Positions 15,911 to 27,724 are shown, counted from the first letter of the stretch. The stretch: 64,000 bases of DNA from Sporobacter sp038405045 (GCA_038405045.1 JBBZIV010000001.1:310001-374000), one strand, 5' to 3'. The notes: a model not told the origin generated them from the letters alone. Program-made: numbers and translations.

Positions 15911-17125
15911 ATGACGAGAAAATGGTTTATCCGTATCGTTGCAATTCTCCTGGCGCTTATGATGGCGGTATCCGTGCTTTATATCGCGGTTAACAGTATT
16001 AAGGCGAGTGCCGTCACCCAGAGCCAGATCGATAGTCTGAAAAAGCAGCAGAAGGAAATTGAACGCAAAAAACAAGAGATCCAGTCGCAGATTAACTCGC
16101 TGAAATATCAGCAGTCGACCGCCATGGCGAAAAAGAACGTCCTTGATAATCAAATCGACCTGACGCAGCAGGAGATAGCCAACATTACCGATCAAATCGA
16201 AACATATACGCAGCTCATCGCCGCCAAGGAGACCGAGGTTCAGCAGGATCAGCAGTATGAAGACGAGCAGTTTGCCCTCTTTAAAGCCCGTATGCGGACG
16301 ATGGAGGAAAACGGCACCATCTCATACATAGCCGTCGTCTTTGACGCCAGCAGTTTTGCCGATTTGCTCGCCCGCATCGACTTCGTCGGTGACGTGATGC
16401 ATTATGACCAGAACCTTTATATGAAGCTTAAGGCAGCCAAGCAGGCGACGATTGACGCCAAGACGGCACTGGAGGCGGCCAAGGCCGATCAGGAAGCCGA
16501 CAAGGCTGATCTGCAGAAAAAGCAGACGGAGCTCACAGCGCAGCTGGCCGAGGCCGAAGCCCTCGTGCAGCAACTGGAGGATAATCTGAATCAGGCCAAA
16601 GAGCTTTACGAGCAGGAAAACGCGGAAGGCGACAAGATTCAGGCAGATATCAATAAAAAAGTTGAGGAGCTCCGCAAGCAAAACGAGCAGTCGGGTAATG
16701 GCGTCGTCGGTACCGGTCAGCTCACCTGGCCGACGCCGTCGTGCATGATTGTCACGTCGCCGTTCGGTATGCGCATGCATCCGATTTATCATGAGATGCG
16801 CATGCATTATGGCATTGATATCGGCGCAAAATATGGAGCGAGCATCGTTGCCGCCGACAGCGGAACGGTCATCATCTCCGAATACAGCTCCTCCTATGGC
16901 AATTATATCGTCATCAGTCACGGCAACGGCATGACAACGCTGTACGCCCATATGAGTGCGCGCCTTGTCAAGGCCGGTGATAAAGTGACAAAAGGAGATA
17001 CCATCGGTAAAGTCGGCTCAACCGGCGCATCGACGGGGGCACATCTGCACTTTGAAGTCTCCAAGAACGGGACACGTGTCAATCCGCTGCAGTACTTCAG
17101 CGGCTATACAAAACAGGGCTGGTAA
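15911..17125 (+). CDS. Murein hydrolase activator / M23 peptidase with coiled coil
   Basis: 404 residues with an N-terminal signal/anchor (about 8-30), a long coiled coil (about 36-255, rich in Gln/Lys/Glu/Ala), and a C-terminal LytM/M23 domain. Zinc ligands are visible as MHYGIDIG (His and Asp) and HLHFEV (HxH). The architecture is that of EnvC/PcsB-type partners of FtsEX, in which the coiled coil is moved by FtsX. Unlike E. coli EnvC, the metal ligands are kept, so it may itself cut peptide cross-links. It starts 12 bases after ftsX. Confidence 0.9.
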   Translation: MTRKWFIRIVAILLALMMAVSVLYIAVNSIKASAVTQSQIDSLKKQQKEIERKKQEIQSQINSLKYQQSTAMAKKNVLDNQIDLTQQEIANITDQIETYTQLIAAKETEVQQDQQYEDEQFALFKARMRTMEENGTISYIAVVFDASSFADLLARIDFVGDVMHYDQNLYMKLKAAKQATIDAKTALEAAKADQEADKADLQKKQTELTAQLAEAEALVQQLEDNLNQAKELYEQENAEGDKIQADINKKVEELRKQNEQSGNGVVGTGQLTWPTPSCMIVTSPFGMRMHPIYHEMRMHYGIDIGAKYGASIVAADSGTVIISEYSSSYGNYIVISHGNGMTTLYAHMSARLVKAGDKVTKGDTIGKVGSTGASTGAHLHFEVSKNGTRVNPLQYFSGYTKQGW

Positions 17126-17143
17126 GCCGAAACAGGAACGTTT

Positions 17144-18334
17144 ATGAAAAAACAGTTTGGCTTTAAAACGGTCATAGCGCTGATGCTTTGTGCATCAGCG
17201 CTTACCTGTCTTGTCCTCGTCATCGCAGCCTGGTTGTATACCGGTGCCGATGTTGGGCTGTTTGGCGAAATCCGGACGTATATCGCCATGCGCCGTGATA
17301 TAAAGGACACCTATATCGGGACGTATGACAGCCAAAAGGTCTCGGAGGCTGCTTTAAAAGCAACAGTCGATGCTCTTGATGACAAATGGTCGTATTACAT
17401 GACACCGTCGGAATATAAAAAGTATCAAAACGATGCCAACAACCAGTACGCCGGTATCGGCATCACCGTGAAAAAGGACGACGCGACAGGCGGCCTTATT
17501 GTCCTGGGCGTGACGCCCGGCTCGGCTGCTGAAGAAGCCGGGCTTAAATCAGGCGACATCATCACGGCGATTGACGGTAAGGATATCAAAAAACTCTCGC
17601 TTCATGACGCCTCCGCCCTGTTTGACCGTGCGCTCGGCCAGTCCGTCAGCTTGACGGTCACGAGCCCGGACGGCAGTGCGCGCACGCTGAGCGCTGTTTA
17701 CGCCCTTGTCGACACAATGCCGGTGCGCTCGGAAATGCTAGATGGCAACGTCGGTTATATCGAAATTAAAAACTTTGAGAGCGGCACGGCGGACAGTTTT
17801 ATAAAAGCGGCGGACGAACTCGTTGCCAAAGGCGCTCAATCCTTCGTGTTCGACGTGCGCAACAATGGCGGCGGCCGTGTGACAGAGCTTAAAAAAATGC
17901 TCGATTATCTCCTGCCGGAATGCGACATCTTTATCGCCGTCGATAAAAGCGGCAAGGAGGATGTGACGCGATCCGACGCGGAAAACGTCAAACTGCCGGC
18001 CGTCGTCCTTGTCAACCAGTATTCATACTCGGCGGCGGAGTATTTTGCGGCTGTCCTGCAGGAATATAAATATGCAACGCTTGTCGGCCAGCATACAACG
18101 GGTAAAAATCGCTCGCAAATCACGCTCACACTGCCGGACGGCGGCGCGCTCCACATTTCCTCCGGGGAATACGTCACGCCGCGTCGCGTCAGTTTGTACG
18201 ACGCGGGCGGTATCGCGCCGGATGTGCCCGTTGATCTCTCCGAGGCGGACAATGCTCTTTTATACGGCGGCCAGCTCCCGCGCGATAAAGATGTCCAGCT
18301 CAACAAAGCGCTCGGCCTGTTAAAACAGTCATAA
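17144..18334 (+). CDS. S41 carboxy-terminal processing protease (CtpA-like)
   Basis: 396 residues: one N-terminal membrane segment (about 9-30), a PDZ domain (about 103-185), and an S41 protease domain. The likely catalytic dyad is Ser296 in NQYSYSAAEYF and Lys321 in TTGKNRSQ, 25 residues apart as in known CtpA enzymes. It is a membrane-anchored protease acting outside the membrane. It follows the M23 gene by 18 bases, as in many Firmicutes, so trimming or turnover of the hydrolase complex is a reasonable inference. Confidence 0.92.
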   Translation: MKKQFGFKTVIALMLCASALTCLVLVIAAWLYTGADVGLFGEIRTYIAMRRDIKDTYIGTYDSQKVSEAALKATVDALDDKWSYYMTPSEYKKYQNDANNQYAGIGITVKKDDATGGLIVLGVTPGSAAEEAGLKSGDIITAIDGKDIKKLSLHDASALFDRALGQSVSLTVTSPDGSARTLSAVYALVDTMPVRSEMLDGNVGYIEIKNFESGTADSFIKAADELVAKGAQSFVFDVRNNGGGRVTELKKMLDYLLPECDIFIAVDKSGKEDVTRSDAENVKLPAVVLVNQYSYSAAEYFAAVLQEYKYATLVGQHTTGKNRSQITLTLPDGGALHISSGEYVTPRRVSLYDAGGIAPDVPVDLSEADNALLYGGQLPRDKDVQLNKALGLLKQS

Positions 18335-18384
18335 AGCCGACCGGTGGTTTATATTCTTGAAAGTAAAGCCGCCTATTTGACGGC

Positions 18385-18413
18385 TTGACAAAAATTCAAG
18401 TTTTTACTATAAT
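18385..18413 (+). promoter_or_regulatory. Perfect consensus sigma-A promoter before greA leader
   Basis: TTGACA (18385-18390), exactly 17 bases, TATAAT (18408-18413): 12 of 12 consensus positions. It drives a leader that begins near 18420. Confidence 0.9.
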
Positions 18414-18419
18414 TAGTGC

Positions 18420-18506
18420 TCATATACGGCCTTGAGCGCACTGCGCTTGAAAGACCGTCTGACGGAAGAAGAAAGTGTCGGTATCCTGCCGGCACGGTCT
18501 TTTTTT
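18420..18506 (+). ncRNA. Putative ~85-nt small RNA or attenuated leader of greA
   Basis: Downstream of the perfect promoter come two stems. The first is TTGAGCGC/GCGCTTGA (18432-18439 with 18443-18450, including two G.U pairs). The second is a 9-bp outer stem AAAGACCGT/ACGGTCTTT (18450-18458 with 18494-18502), with inner pairing CTGAC/GTCGG (18459-18463 with 18477-18481). A run of seven T (18500-18506) follows the outer stem, so this looks like an intrinsic terminator about 85 bases after the start site and 95 bases before greA. I do not recognise a known RNA class. Confidence 0.5.
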
Positions 18507-18601
18507 AAATCCTCGCGCGCCGTCATGCACGGGGCGGCACACAACAGCGCATTGCGATTAAATCGTTTAAAACGATTTTTCACATCGAAAGGATGGTGGC
18601 T

Positions 18602-19078
18602 ATGGTTAAGGAAACAAGATACAAGATGAGTGAGGAACGCCTGAGCGAACTCAAGGAAGAGCTCAATTATCTTGTGACCGTCAGAGAAAAAGAGGTAGCC
18701 GAGCAAATCAAGGAAGCACGGTCCTTTGGCGACCTTTCGGAAAACAGCGAATATGACGAGGCGAAAACGGAGCAGGGCAAGCTCTATTCCAAAATCGCTG
18801 AAATCAAAAACCTCATTGAAAACGCGGAGATTATCACAAAAAGTGATGAGACGGACAAGGTCGGTATCGGCAGCATCGTCACCGTCCGCGACTGTGAGCT
18901 CGGCCTTGAGGAGACGTATCAGGTCGTCGGCTCTCAAGAGGCCGACCCCATTACCGGTAAAATATCGGATGATTCGCCTTTCGGCAAAGAACTCATGGGC
19001 CATCGCGTCAGCGACATTGTGGAGGTCGAGGCGCCCGCCGGGCGGCTGGCATTTGAAATACTGAAAATCGGCAAATAA
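18602..19078 (+). CDS. greA: Transcription elongation factor GreA
   Basis: 158 residues, the same length as E. coli GreA. The N-terminal coiled coil carries the tip segment RSFGDLSENSEYDEAKTEQ, whose acidic residues enter the polymerase channel to stimulate transcript cleavage. The C-terminal FKBP-like domain follows. ATG at 18602 is preferred: AAAGGA lies 9-10 bases upstream, whereas the ATG at 18593 would overlap it. It is 17 bases from lysS, a common Clostridia pairing. Confidence 0.95.
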   Translation: MVKETRYKMSEERLSELKEELNYLVTVREKEVAEQIKEARSFGDLSENSEYDEAKTEQGKLYSKIAEIKNLIENAEIITKSDETDKVGIGSIVTVRDCELGLEETYQVVGSQEADPITGKISDDSPFGKELMGHRVSDIVEVEAPAGRLAFEILKIGK

Positions 19079-19095
19079 GCGTAACGGAGTGGACA

Positions 19096-20595
19096 ATGGC
19101 GGACAATAACGTTTTACCGGCAGAGCAGGAATTGTCGGAACTGCTGCAGATTCGGCTTAATAAGCTCATCAAGCTGCAGGAGGAGGGGCAGGATCCCTTT
19201 CATATTACAAAATTTGAACGGTCGGTTTTTTCCGCCGATGTTCTCAATCGGTTCGAGGCCATGGAAAACAGCGATGTCTCCATGGCCGGCCGCGTTATGG
19301 CGCGCCGCGGCATGGGCAAGGCGATTTTCGCCGACCTGCTGGACGACAAAGGCCGTATCCAGCTGTATATCCGATTAAACGATGTCGGAGAAGAGGCCTT
19401 TGAAGCGTTCAAGCGCGGCGACATTGGCGATATCATCGGCATTACCGGCTTTGTCTTTAAAACGCGTATGGGTGAAGTCTCGGTGCATTGCCGTTCTGTG
19501 CGGCTGCTCGCTAAATCGCTCAGGCCGCTGCCGGAAAAATTCCACGGCCTGACGAATCAAGAGCTCAAGTACCGCCAGCGGTACGTCGACCTTATTATGA
19601 ACCCCGAAACGCGGCGCGTTTTTGAAATCCGCAGCCGCTTTATCAGCCATATCCGCGCCTTTTTGGACGCACGCGGTTATATGGAGGTTGAAACGCCTGT
19701 TTTGAACACCATCTCCGGCGGTGCAACAGCCCGGCCCTTTATCACGCATCACAACACGCTTGACCTCGATATGTATTTGCGCATCGCCACCGAGCTCCAT
19801 CTCAAGCGCCTCATCGTCGGCGGTATTGAACGCGTCTATGAAATCGGCCGCGTTTTCCGCAACGAGGGCATGGATACAAAGCACAACCCGGAGTTCACAA
19901 CCGTCGAGCTCTATGAGGCCTATGCCGACTATCACGTTATGATGGACCTTTTTGAAGCGCTCTTGTCGCAAGCGGCGATGGCGCTTCTCGGAACATACAG
20001 CGTCAGCTGGCAATCGGAAACCCTTGACCTGACGCCCGGCTGGCCGCGCTTGTCGATGGCCGACGCCGTCCTCAAGCACACGGGTGTTGACTTCATGGCC
20101 TTTACATCGACGGAAGACGCCGTCAAAGCCGCCGCCGCCATCGGCGTCAAGATGCCGGAAGGCAAGGCGCCTTCCTGGGGCGATTTACTCTACGAATGCT
20201 TTGACCAGCGCGTTGAGGACAAGCTCATCCAGCCGGTCTTCATTATCGATCACCCCGTTGAGGTCTCCCCGCTGGCCAAGCGCAAGCCGGATGACCCGCG
20301 CCTGACCGAACGCTTTGAGCTGTTTATCTGCCGCAATGAAATGGGCAACGCCTTCTCCGAGCTCAACGACCCCGTCGACCAGAAGCAGCGATTTTTGCGC
20401 CAGGTTGCCTTGCGTTGCGCCGGTGACGACGAGGCCGGCATGATGGACGATGACTTTATAACGGCGCTTGAATATGGTATGCCTCCGACGGGCGGACTCG
20501 GCATCGGGATCGACCGCTGTGTCATGATGCTCACAAACAGCGCCTCCATCCGGGACGTTCTTTTGTTCCCGACCATGAAACCAATCGAAGACTGA
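19096..20595 (+). CDS. lysS: Lysyl-tRNA synthetase, class II
   Basis: 499 residues. An N-terminal OB-fold anticodon-binding domain (about 55-160) is followed by the class II catalytic domain: motif 2 region VYEIGRVFRNEGMDTKHNPEF and motif 3 GGLGIGIDRCVMMLTNS. It charges tRNA-Lys. No T-box leader is visible; expression seems to depend on the greA promoter and leader. Confidence 0.96.
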   Translation: MADNNVLPAEQELSELLQIRLNKLIKLQEEGQDPFHITKFERSVFSADVLNRFEAMENSDVSMAGRVMARRGMGKAIFADLLDDKGRIQLYIRLNDVGEEAFEAFKRGDIGDIIGITGFVFKTRMGEVSVHCRSVRLLAKSLRPLPEKFHGLTNQELKYRQRYVDLIMNPETRRVFEIRSRFISHIRAFLDARGYMEVETPVLNTISGGATARPFITHHNTLDLDMYLRIATELHLKRLIVGGIERVYEIGRVFRNEGMDTKHNPEFTTVELYEAYADYHVMMDLFEALLSQAAMALLGTYSVSWQSETLDLTPGWPRLSMADAVLKHTGVDFMAFTSTEDAVKAAAAIGVKMPEGKAPSWGDLLYECFDQRVEDKLIQPVFIIDHPVEVSPLAKRKPDDPRLTERFELFICRNEMGNAFSELNDPVDQKQRFLRQVALRCAGDDEAGMMDDDFITALEYGMPPTGGLGIGIDRCVMMLTNSASIRDVLLFPTMKPIED

Positions 20596-20656
20596 ACGAT
20601 AAAGCTGCGGCGTCTTGACACGATGCCACAGCTTTGTTTGTATAAGGGATGACGAC

Positions 20657-21421
20657 ATGACAGAAATAAAAAGCCGCAAAAACCCGATTATGGCGCATTT
20701 TAAAAAGCTTGGTGCCGACGGCGATTACCGGCGCGCCTGTTGTGAGTTCGTCTGCGATGGCGGCAAGCTGCTCAACGAGGCGATTGCCGCCGGAGCCGAA
20801 ATCCATGCCGTAATCACAAGCGGGAAATGCCCCGATGCGCTGCCGGATGCCGTACCGGTCTATTTCGTCACGCCGGATATCATCCGCGCCATATCACCGC
20901 TGAAAAATCCGCAGAACGTCATTTTTTCGTGTGCTATCCCAGCCATGCCCTCAACGATCATCGCGGCAGGGACGTATATCATTCTTGACGGTGTGCAGGA
21001 TCCCGGCAACGTCGGCACCGTCATCCGTACGGCCGACGCCTTCAAAATGGACGGCGTCATCCTGACGGGCGGCTGCTGCGATTTGTATAACCCCAAAACA
21101 GTTCGCGCAACGATGGGGGCGCTCTTCCGGCAGCGTGTCGTTCTTCTGGAGATCGGCGCGATTGCTGCGCTAAAGGCGCAGGGTCTTGCCCTTTACGGCG
21201 CGGCGCTTGGCGGTGTCTGCCGGGATGTCCGTACGGTTTCGCTTCAAAATGCGGCGATCGCCGTCGGCAGCGAGGGGGGCGGCTTGTCACAGGCGCTGCT
21301 CGACCTCTGTGACGCGCGCGTCATGATTCCTATGGCGCCAAACAGCGAATCCTTAAACGCCGCCGTCGCCGCCGCCATCCTCATGTGGGAGGCAAATAAG
21401 CATCTGTTCAGCATCTCATAG
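20657..21421 (+). CDS. TrmH/SpoU-family RNA 2'-O-methyltransferase
   Basis: 254 residues. An N-terminal substrate-binding region is followed by the SpoU knotted methyltransferase: motif 1 LDGVQDPGNVGTVIRTADAF, then VGSEGGGLS and IPMAPNSESLNAAVAAAI, which form the AdoMet-binding trefoil knot. The family methylates ribose in 23S rRNA or tRNA; the exact target is not clear. ATG at 20657 follows AAGGGATGAC; an in-frame upstream start at 20615 lacks support. Confidence 0.88.
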   Translation: MTEIKSRKNPIMAHFKKLGADGDYRRACCEFVCDGGKLLNEAIAAGAEIHAVITSGKCPDALPDAVPVYFVTPDIIRAISPLKNPQNVIFSCAIPAMPSTIIAAGTYIILDGVQDPGNVGTVIRTADAFKMDGVILTGGCCDLYNPKTVRATMGALFRQRVVLLEIGAIAALKAQGLALYGAALGGVCRDVRTVSLQNAAIAVGSEGGGLSQALLDLCDARVMIPMAPNSESLNAAVAAAILMWEANKHLFSIS

Positions 21422-21447
21422 ACCTAAAAGAAAGAGAGAGATACGCC

Positions 21448-22677
21448 ATGGCATCGCTGAAGTATTGGGTCTGGCTGTCTTCACGGCCTGGTATGGGGCC
21501 GCTGACGGCCCTGAGGGTTTTAAACTGGTTTGGTTCGCCCGAACAGGTCTTTTTTGCACCCGAGCAGGCGTACCGGGATGTCGGCGCCTTAACCCCGCGT
21601 GATATCGAGGCGCTGTCGGACAAAAATTTGTCGTCTGCCGCAAAAACACTTGAGGCCTGCGCGGAAAACGGCTATCGCATCATCACTCTCAGCGACGGTG
21701 ATTATCCGGCGCGGCTTTTGAACATCGCCGACCCGCCGCTCGTTCTATACGTCCGGGGGCGGCTGCCCGTGATGGACGAGGAGACGGCCATCGCCGTTGT
21801 CGGAACGCGCAAATGCACGCCCTATGGCGTCAAAGAGGCTGAACGGCTGGGCTATGAGCTGACGCGCTGTGGCTGCCTCGTCGTGACGGGTCTTGCGCGC
21901 GGAATCGATACGACCGCGGCGCTGGGGGCGCTGCGCGCAGGCGGGCGCGTCGTCGGCGTTCTTGGCTCTGGGCTTGATATCGTCTATCCGCCCGAGAACA
22001 GGCAGCTTTTTGAGGATGTCGCCGCGGTCGGTGCCATCCTCAGCGAATACCCGCCTCAGACGCCCGCGGCTGGTGAGCACTTCCCGCGCCGCAACAGGAT
22101 CATGAGCGGGCTGTGCGTCGGCGTTGCCGTTGTGGAGGCACCGAAAAAAAGCGGCGCGCTCATCACGGCAAATCTTGCCCTGGAGCAGGGCAGAGACGTT
22201 TACGCCTTGCCGGGCAATGTCGATGCCCCGGCCTGTGCAGGGTCAAACCAGCTGCTGCGCGAGGGGGCTGTGCTCGTCACATCGGGTCGGGAAATTGCCG
22301 AGGAATATGTGGCGCTTTTCCCTGAAAAAATCTGCCTTGACAGGGAGAAAGTCCCGCTTGACAAAAAGCGTGCGGACAATCTGACACGCGGCACGGCCGA
22401 CACAAACCGACGGATTTCGGCAAAAAAAGTGATTGACAACGCCAAAACCGTGGAATATATTGACCTAGTAAAACTGAAAGAACGCCTGAGTGATGCGGAA
22501 TATGCCGTTGTCACGGCCATCGGGCCGGAGACGCGCCACATTGACGAGATCATTACCACCTGTGCCTTGGGTGCGGGTGACGTTCTGTCGCTTCTCACGC
22601 TTTTAGAGCTCGACGGCGTTGTTGAGCAGTCTTCAGGCAAATACTTTAAATTGTGTGACGGGATCAACGCGGAATAG
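21448..22677 (+). CDS. dprA: DNA-processing protein DprA
   Basis: 409 residues. The Rossmann-like core carries VVGTRKCTPYG, VTGLARGIDTTAALGAL, GSGLDIVYPPENRQLF and FPRRNRIMSGL, the DprA/Smf signature. DprA loads RecA on incoming single-stranded DNA in natural transformation. A C-terminal winged-helix domain (about 340-400) follows a linker. It lies directly before topA, a common arrangement in Firmicutes. A strong internal promoter-like sequence is found near 22433. Confidence 0.95.
   Translation: MASLKYWVWLSSRPGMGPLTALRVLNWFGSPEQVFFAPEQAYRDVGALTPRDIEALSDKNLSSAAKTLEACAENGYRIITLSDGDYPARLLNIADPPLVLYVRGRLPVMDEETAIAVVGTRKCTPYGVKEAERLGYELTRCGCLVVTGLARGIDTTAALGALRAGGRVVGVLGSGLDIVYPPENRQLFEDVAAVGAILSEYPPQTPAAGEHFPRRNRIMSGLCVGVAVVEAPKKSGALITANLALEQGRDVYALPGNVDAPACAGSNQLLREGAVLVTSGREIAEEYVALFPEKICLDREKVPLDKKRADNLTRGTADTNRRISAKKVIDNAKTVEYIDLVKLKERLSDAEYAVVTAIGPETRHIDEIITTCALGAGDVLSLLTLLELDGVVEQSSGKYFKLCDGINAE
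22433..22461 (+). promoter_or_regulatory. Internal promoter-like sequence inside dprA
   Basis: TTGACA (22433-22438), 17 bases, TATATT (22456-22461): 11 of 12 consensus positions, located in the linker-coding part of dprA about 300 bases before topA. It could give topA its own transcript. Confidence 0.45.
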
Positions 22678-22758
22678 GAATCGGCGCTGTACTCCAGTCT
22701 TGATGATAACACGCCGCCGAAGCGGCCGTGACCATACTTGAAATGAGGACAAAACCGA

Positions 22759-25043
<2,285 letters not shown>

Positions 25044-25044
<1 letters not shown>

Positions 25045-26366
25045 TGGCATCAATCACGGTTGTCGGCGCGGGTCTTGCTGGCTGCGAGGCGGCTTGGCAG
25101 CTGGCGCGTGGCGGCCATCTTGTCACGCTCGTTGATATGAAGCCACGGCAAAAATCACCGGCGCATGTGTCCGATGATTTCTGCGAGCTCGTCTGCTCCA
25201 ATTCGCTGCGCAGCGATGAGCTGGCCAATGCCGTTGGCCTTCTGAAGGAAGAAATGCGTCGGCTTCACAGCCTTGTGATAGCCTGCGCCGATCAGACACG
25301 CGTTCCGGCGGGCGGCGCTCTCGCCGTTGACAGGACAGGCTTTTCCTCCCGCGTGACGGCGGCTCTTAAAAATCACCCGCGTATCACGGTGCGTGAAGAG
25401 GAAGTGACGGAAATCCCCGATGGGCCTGTCATCCTCGCGACAGGGCCCCTGACCTCCGGCGCGATGGCCGCGGCTGTGGCGCGCCTGATTCAAAACGAGG
25501 GCTATCTCAGCTTTTTCGATGCGGCCGCGCCGATCGTTACAAAAGAGAGCGTTGATATGGCAAGCGCCTTTGAAGCCTCTCGTTACGGAAAGGGGACGGC
25601 CGATTATTTAAATTGCCCCCTTGATGAAGTCGCCTACAAGGCGTTTTACCGGGCGCTTTGCCACGCTGAGCAGGCTGAGGTTCACGGCTTTGAAGACGCG
25701 GGCGTCTTTGAGGGCTGTATGCCCATCGAGGTGATGGCGCGCCGCGGCGAGGACACGATGCGCTATGGGCCCCTAAAGCCCGTCGGGCTCACGGACCCAA
25801 GAACGGGGCGCGAGCCGTACGCCGTCGTCCAGCTCCGCCGCGACAACGCCGCGGGGACGCTGTATAACCTTGTCGGTTTTCAGACGCATCTGAAATTTGG
25901 CGAGCAAAAGCGCGTCTTTTCAATGATACCGGCGCTGGGCAGCGCCGACTTTGTACGTTACGGCGTCATGCATCGCAACACCTATCTCAATTCGCCCCGC
26001 CTGCTGGACCGGTATTACCGGCTGAAAGCAGATGTGCGCGTCCGTTTCGCCGGGCAGATGACCGGCGTGGAGGGCTACGTTGAATCGGCCGCCAGCGGCC
26101 TTCTCTGCGGCCTGGAGACGGCGCGGGAACTCTCGGGGCTGACACCTGCCGATTTTCCGGACGTCACGGCGCTTGGCGCTTTGGCTCAATACGTCTCGGG
26201 CGGTGCCGTGTCGAATTTTCAGCCGATGAATATCAATTTTGGCATTATCCGGCCTCTGGAACAACGCGTCAAAGGTAAGAGAAACAAGAATCAGGCCATA
26301 TCGCAGCGGTCGCTCGATTGGATTGACCAATGGAAAGGTGAAAGGGAAAATGAAGATCATCATTGA
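25044..26366 (+). CDS. trmFO: Methylenetetrahydrofolate-tRNA (uracil-5-)-methyltransferase TrmFO
   Basis: 440 residues. The N-terminal dinucleotide-binding motif VVGAGLAGCEAAWQLA binds FAD, and the CSNSLRSDE segment and the C-terminal NFQPMNINFGI are family hallmarks. TrmFO makes 5-methyluridine at tRNA position 54 with folate as the carbon source, the Firmicutes alternative to TrmA. ATG at 25044 shares a base with the topA stop (TGATG) and has no clear Shine-Dalgarno site, which points to translational coupling. It overlaps plsX by 17 bases. Confidence 0.95.
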
Positions 26367-27387
26367 CGCCATGGGCGGCGACAACGCGCCGGACGAGATT
26401 GTCCGCGGTGCCGTCATGGCCTGCGAGGACTTTCAAATCGAGGCCATCCTGACAGGGCGCGGTGAGGATATCCTTCGCAGCCTTGAGAAAATGGGGAGAA
26501 AAGAGCTGCCCAAGGGCATTGAAATCGCTCACGCAAGCGATGTCATCGAGATGGACGAGGACCCCGTCACAGCCATCCGCGAGAAAAAGGATGCCTCGAT
26601 GACGGTTGCGCTGGCCATGCTGCGTGACGGTGCCGGTGACGCCGTTGTCTCGGCGGGCAGCACGGGGGCGCTTTTATCGGGTGCAACGCTTGTCGTCAAA
26701 CGGATTCGGGGGATTCGCCGGGCGGCGCTTGCGCCTGTTATTCCCGTTGGCGACAACGGTGTTATCCTCATCGACTGCGGGGCCAATACGGAATGTACGC
26801 CGGAATATCTATTGCAGTTTGCGTTTATGGGCTCGTTTTATGCCAATCGTGTTTTGAATATTGACAAGCCGCGCGTCGGCCTTTTAAACATCGGTACCGA
26901 GCGCATCAAAGGCACCGACCTGCAAATCGAAGCCTATACGCTTCTGGAACAGGCGGCCGCCGACGGGTCGATTTCTTTTATCGGCAACGTCGAGGCTAAA
27001 GGCGTCATGCAGGGCGAGTGCGACGTTGTGGTGACAGACGGCTACACCGGCAACATTTTTCTGAAATCGATTGAAGGGACGGCGTCGTTTTTGATGCGCG
27101 AGATCAAAGGCGTCTTCCTGAAGAATGCGCTCACGAAGTTTGCAGCCCTCCTGATTAAAAAGGATTTCAAGACGCTCAAGGAACGGCTTGACGCCGATAA
27201 AATCGGCGGGACCGCGCTTTTAGGGATTGCCAGGCCCGTCATCAAAGCCCACGGCTCGTCGAGCGCCGGTGCCATTAAAAACGCCGTTTGGCAAGCCGTC
27301 TGTGCCGTTAAGTCCGGCATAAATGACGATATTGTGAAAAACATTGAGCGCATGAAAATAGCTGATGTTTCCGACAAAAATTCGTAA
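26350..27387 (+). CDS. plsX: Phosphate acyltransferase PlsX
   Basis: 345 residues; starts MKIIIDAMGGDNAP, the family N-terminus. PlsX turns acyl-ACP into acyl-phosphate for phospholipid synthesis, in line with acpP lying 100 bases downstream. ATG at 26350 follows AAAGGTGAAAGGG within the trmFO 3' end. A longer frame starting inside trmFO is rejected. Conserved VSAGSTGALLSGA and GNVEAKGVMQGECDVVVTDG blocks are intact. Confidence 0.95.
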   Translation: MKIIIDAMGGDNAPDEIVRGAVMACEDFQIEAILTGRGEDILRSLEKMGRKELPKGIEIAHASDVIEMDEDPVTAIREKKDASMTVALAMLRDGAGDAVVSAGSTGALLSGATLVVKRIRGIRRAALAPVIPVGDNGVILIDCGANTECTPEYLLQFAFMGSFYANRVLNIDKPRVGLLNIGTERIKGTDLQIEAYTLLEQAAADGSISFIGNVEAKGVMQGECDVVVTDGYTGNIFLKSIEGTASFLMREIKGVFLKNALTKFAALLIKKDFKTLKERLDADKIGGTALLGIARPVIKAHGSSSAGAIKNAVWQAVCAVKSGINDDIVKNIERMKIADVSDKNS

Positions 27388-27408
27388 AAAAAGTGCCGTT
27401 AAAAACTG

Positions 27409-27437
27409 TTGACAAATGAATAGGGACGCTTTAATAT
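27409..27437 (+). promoter_or_regulatory. Promoter for acpP
   Basis: TTGACA (27409-27414), 17 bases, TAATAT (27432-27437). Perfect -35 and a 4-of-6 -10, placed about 50 bases before acpP, so acpP can be transcribed apart from plsX. Confidence 0.55.
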
Positions 27438-27490
27438 TTCGTTAGGCAAAGCGGCTGCACGCCGCTCAAACGTGACGAGAGGTGAGCAAT

Positions 27491-27724
27491 GTGATTTTTG
27501 AGAGGCTGCGTGCTTTAATAGCCGAGCAGTTTTCCGTCAGCGAGGATGCCATCGACATGGACACCTCCTTTACAGATGATCTGGGTGCCGATTCACTCGA
27601 TGTTGTTGAGCTGACGATGGCGATTGAGGAAGAATTCGATATTCCGGAAGCGGACGAGGAAGACCTTTATAAGCTCGTCACCGTCGGCGATGTTTATCGC
27701 TATATCTCCGGTAAAATAGACTAA
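27491..27724 (+). CDS. acpP: Acyl carrier protein
   Basis: 77 residues, very acidic. Ser35 in GADSLDVVEL is the 4'-phosphopantetheine attachment site. GTG at 27491 is chosen because AGAGGTGA lies 6 bases upstream; the GTG at 27482 is part of that site. It carries growing fatty acids for fatty acid and phospholipid synthesis, consistent with plsX upstream. A GC-rich terminator follows. Confidence 0.95.
   Translation: MIFERLRALIAEQFSVSEDAIDMDTSFTDDLGADSLDVVELTMAIEEEFDIPEADEEDLYKLVTVGDVYRYISGKID

Noticed and set aside
18420..18506. SRP RNA, 6S RNA or T-box as identity of the greA leader
   Set aside because: No GGAAG-type SRP loop, too short for 6S RNA, and no T-box sequence before lysS.
18432..18629. 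65-codon plus-strand frame across the greA leader
   Set aside because: It runs through the leader hairpins and T run, has no ribosome site, and overlaps the greA start in another frame.
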